Shown: positions 1-10,370 of the stretch, piece after piece
Layout of the letters: each line of letters begins with the position of its first letter
How positions within the stretch are numbered: position 1 is the stretch's first letter
Source: Spirometra erinaceieuropaei
Taxonomy: Eukaryota; Platyhelminthes; Cestoda; Diphyllobothriidea; Diphyllobothriidae
DNA: 64,000 nt
Direction: 5' to 3'
NCBI GenBank assembly: GCA_902702965.1
Contig: CACRXP010000032.1
Coordinates: 287,664-351,663 of the forward strand
Position numbers and translations under genes: made by a program
The notes under the pieces: model-generated
What the model saw: the letters and a program-made list of their open reading frames with translations, nothing else
Told to the model about the DNA's origin: nothing
Database searches by the model: none

Positions 1-1829
1 ATTATAGAATGCTCTCACTACCAGGGGCCTGGAGGTCTGATCTAGACTAATAAAAGTACAAAACAGTAGATCACTGTCCGTCTTGGAGCTGTCACCCGCC
101 AGCCGCCCCGGGGCCCCCTTCTCCGGCTCCGTTTTGTCGGTCGATGGCCGCGACAACCGTTGACAGGCCGTCGACACACGACCACCCACAGGAGGCACCT
201 ACCGCCCGGTCCAGCTTCAGTGGCTCCCGACTGTCCACACAAATTTTCATCACCTCACGCGCGTCGGACGGCCTGGCTCGATACCCGTGAACCGTTGTGA
301 GTATGCGTTCCCCCAGTTCTCCCCTAATCCGTCCAATCACATGACCAACACTCCGCCAGCCACTCCCCTCCTGCTGACGCAGACATGCGCTCCCGCGTAA
401 ACAAACCGCGCGCGACTGAGCTCTGTCACAAGCGGACAGCCAACTCGCGGCAGCCTGCCTCCTTAACCGCCACAAAGTCATCCGGGCTCTCTAAATCTCC
501 TACCTTAGTCAACATCTGAGAATCAATATTAGTAAAGACGAGATCCTCAGCTGAAATCATCGGAGGTCTGACACTTCAGGTGGTTATTTCGCCAACTCAT
601 CTTCAGAGACTAGAAAGTCATGCGCCCTGCTTGGTCTGTAACCCGCCAATGCATCTGACCCGAACTTCACCGTGACCTCTGTCGCTGCCGCCCGCGTTAA
701 CCGCGGGGATGAATGGCGGCCGCGATTTTCCCATGCCAAGTTAGATTCTGAAAACCAGACGGGGGGGGATGGACATAAATATGGCTATTGACCGCTTGGT
801 TGATGGACATCCGAGATTCTTGCATCTGCCTAGATGCGTGATCACCGCATTGGTCACAAACCTAACGGTATCAAAGTTGGGGATGGCCCCATCTGCGCGG
901 CATGGGTTGCTACCTCTGGCTTGGGGTTCAACTTTCGTAAGGCCAACTGATGTTCATGCATTCGCATTTGTAGCTGTTAGCCAGTTCCCCAACATAACTG
1001 CACATCCCGCAGCTGTACAAAAGTCGGTAGGCAATGGCTGACGTCTCCCGCTTTTAGATAGGGTCTTTCGACCGTATCACATTCTGGCGGCCTTTCCAGT
1101 CAAGTCTGTAAGCAACTCATATTCAGAGGCGCAACTGATTCAGCCACGGCTTCGGAGACTTCTTTCATATACGGAAGGTCCCGACATGACTTTTTCCCAT
1201 TACGCTCACTGAACGCTCGCGGATAACCTTTGGCTCTGAAGAGTTATCTCAGAAGGTTTATCATACCCCACCTAGTGGCTCACGTGTTGTTATGATTCTC
1301 CTCCTGCCGGTGTAGCCTGCGTACATAGACTCGCTTGCATTGCAGCGAGTGTTCGCTACCGCAACTAAGCATTTGCAGCCTGTCCATCGATTTTGGACAG
1401 ACTGACTCCGCCAGTCTGCCGTCCGCTTGACAGCAGACGAGACTATCCACCAACGAAGGTGTGTCCGTCACTTTCTCTGTAATCGTGAACTTTAGACCAG
1501 GTGAAATAGGGTTTGCTTGTTCTTTAAAGTAGTTGTCCTTATCTCGAACGGTAAAAACGCAGGTGCCGTCAACATCGCGTGCCCGACACGATTTACACTC
1601 CTCGATCAGAGCCCGTCGACGTTATACCGAACCGCTACGATAATGAGCCTTGCGATTGCTGAAACCATCGGGGTGACCCAAATTCGCATACTTGTGACCT
1701 CTTAGAAGGTAAACTATGTATTTAGGCGGCGCCCAAGAGTTTAATGAGTTCTATTCGATTCGACTTCCACCACGTTTATTTTGCTGAGGAATTGCTCAGC
1801 TGAATGTGCCGTCGTTTGTGAGCTTGCGA
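1..1829. other. Stretch with no recognised gene
   Basis: No open frame here resembles a known protein and no repeat family seen elsewhere in the window is recognised. The first 700 bases are GC-rich with several CpG. A run of eight G lies near 762-769. The open frames present are short, lack splice context, and are probably chance. Confidence 0.5.
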
Positions 1830-1891
1830 TTAATGAGGGCCGTACGCATGAATTTCCAGGCTTTGAAGAAAGGTAGAAAGAAAATTCTCAC

Positions 1892-2077
1892 AGAGCCAGA
1901 CGTCTGATAAACCTCTGCCCGTCGACGCCTCCTCATTTGTTAACAGTTGGTACGTCTGTGGTATGTCGGATGAGGCGTTATATTCAGTGGTCATCTGTAA
2001 TCCCGTCCAGGTCTCTGTACTGAGTTTGCGGTCAGAAATGGTAGTTCTGGCTAACCATCTTGTACTTTGATAAGTTG
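1892..2077 (-). CDS. Doubtful exon of the minus-strand host gene
   Basis: An open block on the minus strand ends at a GTGAGA donor-like site and could begin after a CAG at 2078-2080. The reading is polar with one N-glycosylation-type motif (NASS). Its entry phase does not match the exon at 2123-2270, and the intron between them would be only about 45 bases. It may be a chance open frame or an exon with different borders. Confidence 0.2.
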
Positions 2078-2122
2078 CTGACGCAGATGCGAAAAACAAA
2101 GACAGAAAGTGGAAATACGCAC

Positions 2123-2270
2123 CTGTATCACGGCGCTATTTCGAGGATCCACGAAGAAGCCCAGCTCTTGGCCAATCTCCATCAGTGTATCCGCCTGTGA
2201 CTGAAGGCGAAGAAGTAGTTCAATTCGTTTCGCTTCGGTCGGCCGGTCTATCCAGGGTCGAAAGGCCGTC
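2123..2270 (-). CDS. Probable exon of unidentified host gene (most 3' in window)
   Basis: This minus-strand block starts after an AAG acceptor at 2271-2272 and ends at CAG before a GTGCGT donor. In the open frame it encodes about 49 residues with an amphipathic, helix-like central part (EAKRIELLLRLQSQADTLME) and then ELGFFVDPRNSAVIQ. It enters in phase 2, which matches the proposed exit of the exon at 5477-5721 through AG/GTTCGG. The helical character differs from the strand-like exons upstream, so it could be a C-terminal region. The family is unknown. The AAG acceptor is weak, so the start is the least certain border. Confidence 0.45.
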
Positions 2271-2299
2271 CTTATTAGACATTTGAGGAGGAGCTACAA

Positions 2300-2600
2300 G
2301 GTGCAGAGGTAATTCTTAATCGACTCCAAACGGAAGCTGTGGACGGATCCTGACTAGAATGTTTTGGTCGCATAAGGTTAACAACCAGCGGTAATTTGAC
2401 CAGTGGGTAAACGGTTTTAAGCAGACGACTTGCCCAGTATCTGCCAAACACTCTCCTTTTCCACCTGGATCCGGTGTCGAAACAGAATCAAAAAAAAATC
2501 GGAGGCGCAGAGGGCGCAGGTGTATGCCGCGACCAGACCCGCACCTAGGTGAACTACCACACCCCTGGTCCACAAAAATACTTGACCGGGATCTTACCCA
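2300..2600 (+). repeat. Repeat R, diverged SINE-like copy
   Basis: The stretch shares an ordered series of short matches with copies at 28.3, 30.6, 47.4 and 54.6 kb. These are a CTCTCCTY-rich segment, CCGGTGTCRARACAGA, a GC-rich core ending near GCAGGTG, then CCCTGGTCCACA and an ACCGGGAT/ACCAGGAT tail. No open frame is conserved among copies. It looks like a dispersed non-coding retroelement, but I see no convincing A or B box. Confidence 0.55.
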
Positions 2601-3247
2601 ACAAAAGCGAGCCAGAAAGACGAGGGGAACCGTGCTTACAGTCTGTATGCCTGGCGGGGAACCCGGTGCCAGAGGACTGCCAGCGAATACCAGGCTGAAA
2701 GGACCATGCTTTGTTGATCGGGCATCGCAGACGCTTACAGTACTTGAGACCCAGAAGTGAGGCAATAACTATAACTCGAACCTCAGCCCTCTCTTGACCT
2801 TGAACCTGGCCCTAACTTTAATCATTTACCGTGACTCTTAGCTCCCTGGAATTCGGTACAAAGTCAAAGTTCCCATTTTTGTGTCGCATACGGTGTGGGG
2901 CCTCATAAGCAAGCCTATAATGCAGATATTCATGCCTGTGCATTAGGATTATCTACCAAAGGCAATTTGATGACGTAACCAGCATGAGCCAGGGCCCCTT
3001 GGTTCCGAATCTTCTAATACCACTGCCATTTTGTCTGTTGGCGGTGAGCTTAGGAACACATCCGTCATTGTTGACTCCTAGGTCGAGAACGGAGACCATA
3101 TTTAATAGTGACGCCTCTATAGCGTTCCGTGCTTTGACAGTACAGAAGTACTCTTATTGTTGAACACTAAAAGATCTGCACTCGCATGCAACTCTTAATG
3201 AAGTTTGGCTCTGTGACCTTACCTGACTGATACCATACGGTTAGCTA
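2601..3247. other. No recognised gene
   Basis: Nothing coding is recognised. Around 2770-2830 the sequence is rich in CCCTAAC-like words, resembling a decayed telomere-type array on the opposite strand, but it is too degraded to delimit. Confidence 0.4.
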
Positions 3248-4202
3248 CAGTGAGTGACCAGTCTCATAAAATGTTAGCCAAAATTCCGGATTGCGTTTCC
3301 GATTAGGAAGGATTAATTAGGTAGGGTTGTAATACACATTATCTTGCAGTCAAATCTTACAGTATTTCGGACTCAGCAGGATGTCTGCTTGAAAATGCAC
3401 CTCTTCTCAATTTCTGACGTAAACCTTAATCATTAAAAAAACGACTACTTGTATAGCATGCATTTTTTCCCATTGATTTTCGATGGTCTTATAAACTCAA
3501 GTATATTTTATAAAAAGCACGAATAAAATACGCCTTTTTATCACTCGATTAATACTTAAAAAAAACAGTTTGATTAGGTTTTTAAAAATCTTCCTAATTC
3601 CCTAATAATTTGGAACCTGATAAGTCGTTGCATTAGCGCTAAGTGATTACAGTTTGCAGGGTGTATGGGTTCCACGTAAAGAAAACCATATATTATTCTG
3701 TGCCTTAAAAAGATACCATGAAATTTTGCTATGGAAGCGGACTATGTTGTACATTTAATGAGGAGCAGTGGTAAACGGCAGGCACGATGCTACATAAATA
3801 GACATTGCACAGTCTTAAAAATCTTATAATTGGAAACTTTTTAAAGCCTAATTATACTCCGTCTTCGATTATAATTTATAAAAGATGACGTAATTCTCAG
3901 TCAGCAGACTATAAAAGGCATATTTTGTTCGTGGTTTCTATAAAATATATTTGCCTTTGCAAGACCATCAAGAATCAGCGCACAAAAATGCATAGTACAT
4001 AAGTAGTAGTTTTTTAGTGATTATGGTTTACAGCAAAGATTGAGAAGAAGTGCATTCAAAAGCAGACATCCTGCCGAGTCCGAAAAATTATAAGATTTTG
4101 CCGCATAATAATATCTATTAGGACCCCACCTAAGTAATCCTTCCTAGTCGGAAATGCATGTCGGAATTTCGGCTATCATTTCATGCGATCGGTCACTCAC
4201 TG
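3248..4202. mobile_element. MITE A, full copy (near-perfect palindrome)
   Basis: The element begins CAGTGAGTGACC and ends GGTCACTCACTG, and is flanked by TA on each side (3246-3247 and 4203-4204). The left arm reads as the reverse complement of the right arm over hundreds of bases, so the whole 955-bp unit can fold into one long hairpin. It has no open frame. CAGT termini and a TA duplication are typical of Tc1/mariner-type elements, so I infer a non-autonomous foldback derivative mobilised by such a transposase, which is not seen here. Confidence 0.8.
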
Positions 4203-4204
4203 TA

Positions 4205-5460
4205 GCTAAAACAATTTGACTAAGTGCGATTACGCTGACTTTACATGTATCACAAGCGTGCGTCTTTCTCACTACTTTAATCCAGCGAATGACTGTGCCT
4301 CGGGAGAGTTTGGGTTGCATCGCGTCTCGCGGCGCGTGCTTCAAGCCCTGCTTGCGTCAGCCTTACATCAGCGAGTGGCTAAGAAAGCTTGCTACTGTCA
4401 TTGTTCGGACGTTGTGGAGCTCCATCGGTTCCACTATGGTGACCATGTATCGCGAATTAACTCGCAGTTCACCGCTCTCCCTATCCTCTTTATCCAGTGA
4501 TTTGCCGTGTCGCAGCGAGTGTAATCATATCAAACACCGATTCACATGCGCTACCCTGCACGTGTTTCGGTTTCTGCCTGTACTGTCTTCCCTTTCCTAA
4601 TACAGCGAGTAGCTAAGTTATCTATTACCTAAAATTGTTTTATTTAACCAATCATAGGGCATAAATCAATTGGGGCTGCAGGATCAAACCTCGTCGAACT
4701 CTCTTAAGTGTATGGAAAGTCTCAAAAAGCTGTCCTGCTTCCGCCCATCATGTGGTGAATGTAAATTCGCCTGCGATTGGACATATTTCATTTGAGCACT
4801 AGTCAACAGGACGGGCAATAAAAAGTGAACTTTGTTCATGAAATTCACTGACCACTTATTTTCTTCCTGACTTCAGGCAGAAAATAATTGCAAATTACGC
4901 ACTTTTCTTCATAACTGCTCAAAAGAACGCTGCTGACTGTATTTGCCAAAAGCGATATCGCCACTATCGAGGTTTATGGGAAATATTTGCAAAGCTTAGC
5001 CATAACTTATTTAAATGAACTACGGGTTATGGTAAGTTAATGACCGCAAATGGACCCAAAAGCCCCATTCTACTCTTCTGGTTAGTCCATAGAATTGACG
5101 ACCATAGGAATTCTCGCCCAGACTAAAGCGGGGACGCGATGCATGCAAAAGCCAGAATACTCCTACTTCCCTTTTTCGTCATCGATACCCTTCGACTTGA
5201 AACTTCCTTCTGAACCTTGATCCCGTGATAAAGAAGAACCTGGTTTCTCAGAATATTTTTTAAACTTCCTGGAAGGTGGAAACTCAGGAATTTTCTAGAA
5301 AATACCTTTTTCTCCTCCTCCCCTGCTGAAATCAGTGGGCCCAGTCTCAATGTTGCGGTCACTGGGACACCGACGGTAACAAGGGCGCTAAAACAAAAAA
5401 ATCCATTTTCACTGCGTAGTCATGTACGCGGTGGGACTGTAGGTTAACAGCCTACTACAG
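4205..5460. other. No recognised gene
   Basis: Several overlapping open frames on both strands reach about 100 codons (for example 4216-4600 and 5123-5362), but none resembles a known family or has convincing splice borders. The phrase CAGCGAGTG recurs at 4370, 4516 and 4603, without a clear repeat unit. Confidence 0.4.
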
Positions 5461-5476
5461 TTAAGAAGTTCCGAAC

Positions 5477-5721
5477 CTAGCTTTCGACCAATCAGAGTAC
5501 AGTTGACTGTGAATCGACTGAATCGATATATTTGCCATTGAGATTGGCCATTCAGAGGAATTCACGACAGATAGATGAATCGCCAGGGTTGGGAAGGCCC
5601 CCTTTGGAAAAATGACTTTAATGTTGACAACGAGGAGTTCTCCTGGAGCTACGGTTTGTTCGACAACGGGTTCCCCGTTGAGTCGGCTGATATTCCAAAG
5701 GAACCGTGGCGAGCTGACACG
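5477..5721 (-). CDS. Probable exon of unidentified host gene
   Basis: The block starts after a good acceptor (TTATTTCAG) in phase 0 and encodes about 81 residues. The middle (PVVEQTVAPGELLVVNIKVI) and then LAIHLSVVNSSEWPISMANI look like successive beta strands of an extracellular or Ig-like module with an N-glycosylation-type motif. An AG/GTTCGG donor at 5475-5476 gives a phase-2 exit matching the exon at 2123-2270. If that weak donor is not used, the frame reaches TAA at 5461-5463 and this would be the last exon. Its entry phase agrees with the exit of the exon at 10204-10370. Confidence 0.55.
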
Positions 5722-5759
5722 CTGAAATAAGCCACTCGGATTAGATAAAGAAGTCATAA

Positions 5760-6089
5760 TAATTGCTACATCTGCCTATACCTCACCATGACTGTACAGT
5801 TGCTGAGCACACCTCTTAGCCAGGTAGCTATGCGCGCGATCTTCCGTTTACATGAATAATTAATGCGGAAAACTATAAGCGATTTGTAACTTACGTGGAG
5901 ATAGGTTCACGAGGACAAACCCAAATGGGACAGAAATCAACAGGAACAGTAGCCGCGCTAACTCATGAAGTGTTAAATATAAATTTCGAAACATGAATTC
6001 GACTAAAACATTACTAAAGTAAGGGTGCAATAGTAATGATCATACAGCAGAACCCAAAGATATTTCCGTCGCTACAGGACGCCCGATAT
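5760..6089. other. Intronic sequence, nothing recognised
   Basis: The sequence is AT-rich with no coding or repeat signal that I can name. Confidence 0.4.
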
Positions 6090-6560
6090 TCAACGAATTC
6101 CTTTTGAGCCGCCTGCAAAAACTTGACACTAAAAATGAGTGCTTAAGTAATGTGAGTCTTTCTTTTTGACCTTTGAAACCTTTATAAATCCAAATATGTT
6201 TTGAAGAAGACATGCACAGAAGTATATCCTCTTTTACCCATTTGCTAGCAACTTATGCCTTTTTTAAATCTTATACTTTAAGGAAAAGTACAGTTCTGTT
6301 TTAAAAGACTTTTTCAGTTCCTGAATAATTTTGGACTCAAATTGACGTCACTACGTACCGAATTATTTCCGTAGATGAATATTCATACATTTATATGGGC
6401 TGTTAAGGAAGTTCCACGTGGGTTTTCTAAAAGCTTGTATACTTTGCAAACGACATAAGAAAGTACAGAGGTAATATGTCAAATGGGTCAAAATCTCGCG
6501 GACTTCAAGTATCTCATATTTAAAATCTCATTAAGACAGGAGGATACTCTATTGCAAGTG
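6090..6560. mobile_element. MITE A fragment (left and central part), interrupted by PLE1
   Basis: Diverged but ordered matches to MITE A are visible, including CTTAAGTAAT, a CCAAATATRTTTT block, a TCTTATACTTTAAGGAAAAG block and a TTTTAAAAGACTTTTTCAG block. The matching right arm resumes at about 9400. The PLE at 6630-9390 therefore appears to have inserted into an old MITE A copy. Confidence 0.5.
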
Positions 6561-6629
6561 TGAAATTCAGTGACGGCGTTTGCAGCCAAACATATAAGGA
6601 AACGAGGATTAAAGAAGGAGACACGATTG

Positions 6630-6765
6630 CCGGGACAAGAGCTTTATAAGTTTGACGTTTCGGATTCTTACTCGAATCCATCATCAGAGACAAACAAGCA
6701 GAAACGGGTGGTTGCTGCAAAAGGGGCTGCGGTATTTATAGGATGCCGTAGCCATGCTACGGCGA
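6630..6765 (-). repeat. Inverted copy of the PLE1 3' tail at its 5' end
   Basis: Reverse-complementing 9175-9297 reproduces 6647-6765 with few mismatches, including the hammerhead-like core and the phrase GTGGTTGCTGCA. The match continues outward to about 6630 after a small internal deletion. Inverted 5' terminal pieces are a known property of Penelope-like elements. Confidence 0.85.
6654..6687 (-). ncRNA. Hammerhead-ribozyme-like motif, minus strand (PLE1 inverted tail)
   Basis: Read on the minus strand the motif is CTGATGA, then a perfect 6-bp stem II (GGATTC/GAATCC around GAGTAA), then GAAACGTC. The core letters CUGANGA and GAAA are those of hammerhead ribozymes. Stem III would be the self-complementary ACGU, which cannot close within one copy. 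Stem I is weak here (AAAC follows the cleavage-site C). Activity is untested. Confidence 0.55.
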
Positions 6766-8828
6766 TCCCGGCGATCGTGTCTCTTTCTTCAGGACTACTT
6801 CCTGGGACTCGTCTCTTCGCTTCTATTGGCAACGTATTTTGGCGCGATGCACTCCGATCGGCCCGGCGATGGGAAACCTTCGCCCTTCTGGAGGCCTCCA
6901 CGTATTCGCAGATCCGGTTTATGCACAGGTGTCTCGACAATAATGTGTTGCCGAAATGTGTTTCATACAAGCCACCGGTTAACACGGATTTGGCGAGACG
7001 AGCAGTATTTCAGCACGGTAGAAGGATGATCCGAGTGCTCCTCAAAGATTGCCACGCGAGACTTCGTAAGTACCGTCAAAGGATTGACCAAGAAAAGACC
7101 AGATGCTGTGAGTTCATGGGTGACATCGGTACGAATCTGCTACTGCGGAGAATAGCTGAACAAGTCCGTGAACAGAGCATGATATGCGACGCAGCACTGG
7201 AGAACAAATTTCGAAAGCAACCCAATCCAACGTCGCCCAGAAACGACAAACGGGTGCACAACCTGTCATCAAAGGAGCTGACGAAGGATCAGATGCAGGT
7301 TTTACGGCACGAAGCTTCATTTAACACGGCTGACGTCAAACCTGTTAACATGATTGCAGCAGTGGAATCAATCCTTTGTCAGACGGAGGCAACGGAGGAG
7401 ACTAAGAACCTCATCCGACATCAAGTGTCGTCTCTCCTGATGGCCCACAGGCCGCGGGAAGAACATTCCAAGGTCGAACGTAATGCGCTTAGAGAACGCA
7501 AGGCCGACAAAGGCCTGGTCATCGTGCCAGCGGACAAAGGACGCGCCACAGCTGTACTGGACGGGACAGACTACCTTCAAAAAGCCAAAGGCTTACTGAA
7601 GAACCGACAGTTCTGTCCCATGTGCAACGAACCCTTTAACGGCGCTGACACGCAAAATTATTGCCCTGTTGTTGGCCCTGGAGAACTCAGGTGCAATAAC
7701 ACCGACCGACAGACGCATGGCGAGACCCCAAGATACGGCTTTGGCCCGATTCTATGGCCTCCCTAAGGTGCACAAAGACGGCGCTCCTCTCCGACCCATC
7801 GTGTCGCTCAAAGGGACTCCAAAGCACGGACTGGCGAAGTGGCTGTTCCGGCGTCTCAAGTTCCTGACCGCTGAGTCAGACACCACGGTCTCTTCGTCAG
7901 CACAATTCCTGGAGAAACTCAAAGGGGTAAGCATCCATCCAAATGAGGTCATGGTATCTTTTGATGTTACATCCCTTTTTACTTCTATTCCCCAGGACCT
8001 GGCGATCGAGACAATCGAGCTGCTACTACAAAGCAAATACGATGAAATGGAGAATCGTCTTGGACACGCCCAAATTCTTCAGCTCCTGAAGCTCTGTCTA
8101 AGGACGTACTTCACGTTCAACGGGACAATCTACGAACAGTTGAAGGGCACACCAATGGGTTCGCCGATTTCGGGAACCATCGCCGAGGCGGTCCTGCAAC
8201 GGTTAGAATCGCTGGTCTTCCAACACCACAGACCGAAGTTCTGGGCCCGGTATGTGGATGACACCTTCGTCGTTATCGAACGGGATCAGGTGTTGACATT
8301 CCAAGAACATCTCAACGCTGTCTACCCGGACATTCAATTTACGATGGAGGAGGAAGAGAACAACCAGCTGGCCTTCCTGGATGTCCTCGTATGCCGCAAA
8401 GATTGTGGTAAACTAAAGACCAAAGTGTTCAGGAAAGCGAAAAATGCGATGCAAGTACTGAACTTCAACAGTAACCACCCAATCAGCCACAAACGCAGTT
8501 GTGTAAGGACGCTCTATCGGCGTGTCGAAACGCACTGCCACGGCTAGAAACGTCTGGAGTAATTTATCGGATCTGGTGCAGAAGCGGACAAAGCAACTAC
8601 GTCGGAGAAACCGGAAGACAGCTCCGAACGAGAATGGCCGAACACGCGGCAGCGGTGCGCAGAAATGACGCCAGCTATCAAGTTACGGCTCATTCTACGA
8701 GATCCGGCCACACATTCAAATTTGATGAGGCCGAAATTCTCGCAAGAGGTGACAACCGCGTGAGCCGGGAGCCACTGGAATTATGGTTTACTGGCCCCCA
8801 GTCCATCAACAAGTGCAACGATCTTCCC

Positions 8829-8926
8829 CTTATCTGCTTATGTCACTGATGATGGATTCGAGCAGGAATTTCGAAACGTCTGACTAATAAATCCCTTGTC
8901 CCGGCGATCGTGTCTTCTTCTTCAAC
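8829..8926 (+). mobile_element. 98-bp insertion carrying a hammerhead-like motif, flanked by 8-bp direct repeats
   Basis: ATCTTCCC occurs at 8821-8828 and again at 8927-8934. The sequence between them resembles the element tail at 9243-9340 (CTGATGATGGATTCGAG, GAAACGTC, then TTGTCCCGGCG). Removing it restores the endonuclease reading order seen in the 34.3-kb paralogue. I infer a target-site duplication made when a small tail-derived RNA was reverse transcribed into the gene. Confidence 0.65.
8846..8880 (+). ncRNA. Hammerhead-ribozyme-like motif (inside the 98-bp insertion)
   Basis: CTGATGA (8846-8852) is followed by a stem II formed by GGATTC and GAATTTC around GAGCAG, then GAAACGTC (8873-8880). 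Stem I is a perfect 4-bp pairing of GTCA before the core with TGAC after the cleavage-site C. Stem III would be the palindrome ACGU, so two copies would be needed. Confidence 0.6.
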
Positions 8927-9253
8927 ATCTTCCCACTCCATACTGCGTGCCAAAACTTCGCCAAGGCGGAGTAACAAGCCATGCGGGGAGTGCAGAGGTG
9001 AACACTTTTCCCAACACCGGGGTCGGTGAGTCAGATGGTCGAGCAATCATCACGCCAACATCCAACGCACGTGATGAAATTGCAGCAATTATCGACTCGA
9101 ATGTCGGCCATCGAGCAGTGATCCCACCAAGTGCGACGATCCCAAATAAAGGGGGAGCCGTGAATGTTCATAGGTATGCGGTAGCATGGCTATGGCATCC
9201 TTTTAATACCGCAGCCCCTTGTGCAGCAACCACCCGTTTCTGCTTTTTTGTCT

Positions 9254-9287
9254 CTGATGATGGATTCGAGTAGGAATTCGAAACGTC
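9254..9287 (+). ncRNA. Hammerhead-ribozyme-like motif (PLE1 3' tail)
   Basis: CTGATGA (9254-9260), stem II GGATTC-GAGTAG-GAATTC, and GAAACGTC (9280-9287) form the core. Stem I can form about four pairs (GUCU with GGGC, using wobbles). It overlaps the end of the endonuclease frame, which terminates at 9273. Confidence 0.6.
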
Positions 9288-9390
9288 GGGCTTATAATGC
9301 TGTTGTCCCGGCGGTCGGGTCTCTTTCGGCAAGACTACTTCCTGGGACTCGTCTCTTTGCTTATATTGGAACGAGGATTTTTGCGAATTT

Positions 9391-9640
9391 TTTAACGAAA
9401 TATATTTGAATATACAAGGGAATCAAAAATCAAAGAGTATATTCATCTACTAGAGTAATCATTTTTACAGAGTGTACGTTTTGCTTGCGGCCCGAAAGAG
9501 GCTATTTGAAAAGCCTGTTCGCTGGCCCGAATTAAATATCTTGGAGTTATTTCGACAGATAATTAATATGATGACCCTACTTAAGTAATCCTATCGGGTT
9601 GAAAAAGCACTTGCGAATTTTAATTCAAGAATATTCAGTA
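9391..9640. mobile_element. MITE A fragment, right arm
   Basis: The phrases ATCAAAAATCAAAGAG, TAGAGTAATCATTTTTACAGAG and CCTACTTAAGTAATCCT follow the order of the MITE A right arm (compare 36900-37090). It pairs with the left fragment at 6090-6560 on the other side of PLE1. Confidence 0.5.
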
Positions 9641-10203
9641 GTTTTTGTGGACTTTAGAAATTGTTAGAATCAGAAGTGAAAAATGCTGCTTCCTCGGTCT
9701 GATTCGAAGCCACCGCAAGCATTTAGCCTGCTGTCGTAGATTCGTATTCCATCAGAGTCAGGTGGTTTCTTACAATTGTGTTTGATTAAACAGATTATTT
9801 TTCTCTTCCGTCAAGTCATTTTTTTGTTTTCGTCCTTTCGGCCTCTGCCCGGTTAGATCAAACACTTGTTAGCATAACGTATGGGTGTCTGGAGGACTAG
9901 CGAGACCTAGATTTTCCAGTCCCCTCTCATCTGATGACCTTTGACAGTTTATGATTTTTATTGTCGAATGTAGAGCTGCTTTCGTCCAAAAAAATCTCGG
10001 CATTTTTCACTCCTTCAGAATGCTGCTAGATTTCGTTTTTAAAAGAGACACTGTCTTATATCAGTTATATCGACACGTTTCCCCGGATATGTGGTTTAAG
10101 CATTATCCGCGCCTAACCTGGGGATTTGACTAGGGATTGGGGGCTCACCAGCTACATGCATTGGAAGTATTGTGTTAAAATTAAGTATTAGCTGCGAACT
10201 CAC
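9641..10203. other. Intronic sequence, nothing recognised
   Basis: AT-rich sequence with no recognised repeat or coding signal. Confidence 0.4.
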
Positions 10204-10370
10204 TAGAGGAGGGAATGCCTTCGTTGGTAGACTGGCATTGACAAATTTCGTATGTTCACCAATCGCAGCTGCGCAGGATATTCCAACTTCGCCACTCTGA
10301 TTGAGCAGCGGCATTAAAAAGATCTCAGCCTGGAGGACATGGTCACCACTTGATTCCTCGTACCCTGATC
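10204..10370 (-). CDS. Probable exon of unidentified host gene
   Basis: A strong acceptor (TGTTCCTACAG) precedes a 167-base block that ends at CTA before a GTGAGT donor. It enters in phase 1 and exits in phase 0. It encodes SGYEESSGDHVLQAEIFLMP, then LLNQSGEVGISCAAAIGEHT and NASLPTKAFPPL. Its entry phase fits the exit of 13945-14082 and its exit fits 5477-5721, which supports real splicing. The alternating hydrophobic pattern suggests a beta-sandwich module. Family unknown. Confidence 0.6.

Larger units (their letters stand above)
6570..8547 (+). pseudogene. PLE1 reverse transcriptase (one frameshift)
   Basis: The first frame (to about 7650) carries the conserved PLE N-terminal region, with VLRHEASFNTADVKP and KGLVIVPADKGRATAVLDG. 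The second frame (from about 7640) continues ALTRKIIALLLALENSGAIT, then ARFYGLPKVHKDGAPLRPIV, MVSFDVTSLFTSIPQDLAIE, LKGTPMGSPISGTIAE and the catalytic WARYVDDTFVV at about 8242-8274, ending HPISHKRSCVRTLYRRVETH. This is the palm and fingers of a PLE RT, related to telomerase RT. The true start is probably inside the first frame, because 6570-6765 overlaps the inverted tail. The thumb/linker region expected before the endonuclease is missing. Confidence 0.9.
8548..9273 (+). pseudogene. PLE1 GIY-YIG endonuclease, split by a 98-bp insertion
   Basis: Residues GVIYRIWC, then SNYVGETGRQLRTRMAEH, then HTFKFDEAEILARGDNRVSR and PLELWFTGPQSINKC give the GIY-YIG signature (VIY, YVG), the catalytic Arg and the later Glu. 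The frame is broken at 8829 by an insertion bearing a hammerhead-like motif and resumes at about 8935 (VTSHAGSAEVNTFPN, ending SDDGFE at 9273). The paralogue at 34287-34691 reads through this point without interruption. The enzyme would nick target DNA to prime reverse transcription. This copy is disabled. Confidence 0.88.
6630..9390 (+). mobile_element. PLE1: Penelope-like retroelement, near complete
   Basis: The element has three parts in order: an inverted fragment of its own 3' tail (6630-6765), a reverse transcriptase reading frame, and a GIY-YIG endonuclease frame followed by a non-coding tail. Directly repeated tail sequence also occurs: the segment from about 6769 (CCGGCGATCGTGTCTCTTTC) matches 9305-9384 in the same orientation. 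Penelope-like elements are known for this RT plus GIY-YIG pairing and for complex terminal repeats with inverted pieces. A frameshift near 7640-7660 and a deletion between the two domains show that this copy is inactive. Confidence 0.9.

Noticed and set aside
769..1041. 90-codon plus-strand frame starting after a poly-G run
   Set aside because: No recognisable motif, no homologue that I know and no splice or promoter context. Length is within chance for this composition.
2316..2765. 149-codon minus-strand frame
   Set aside because: It lies over repeat R and is not conserved in the other copies of the repeat.
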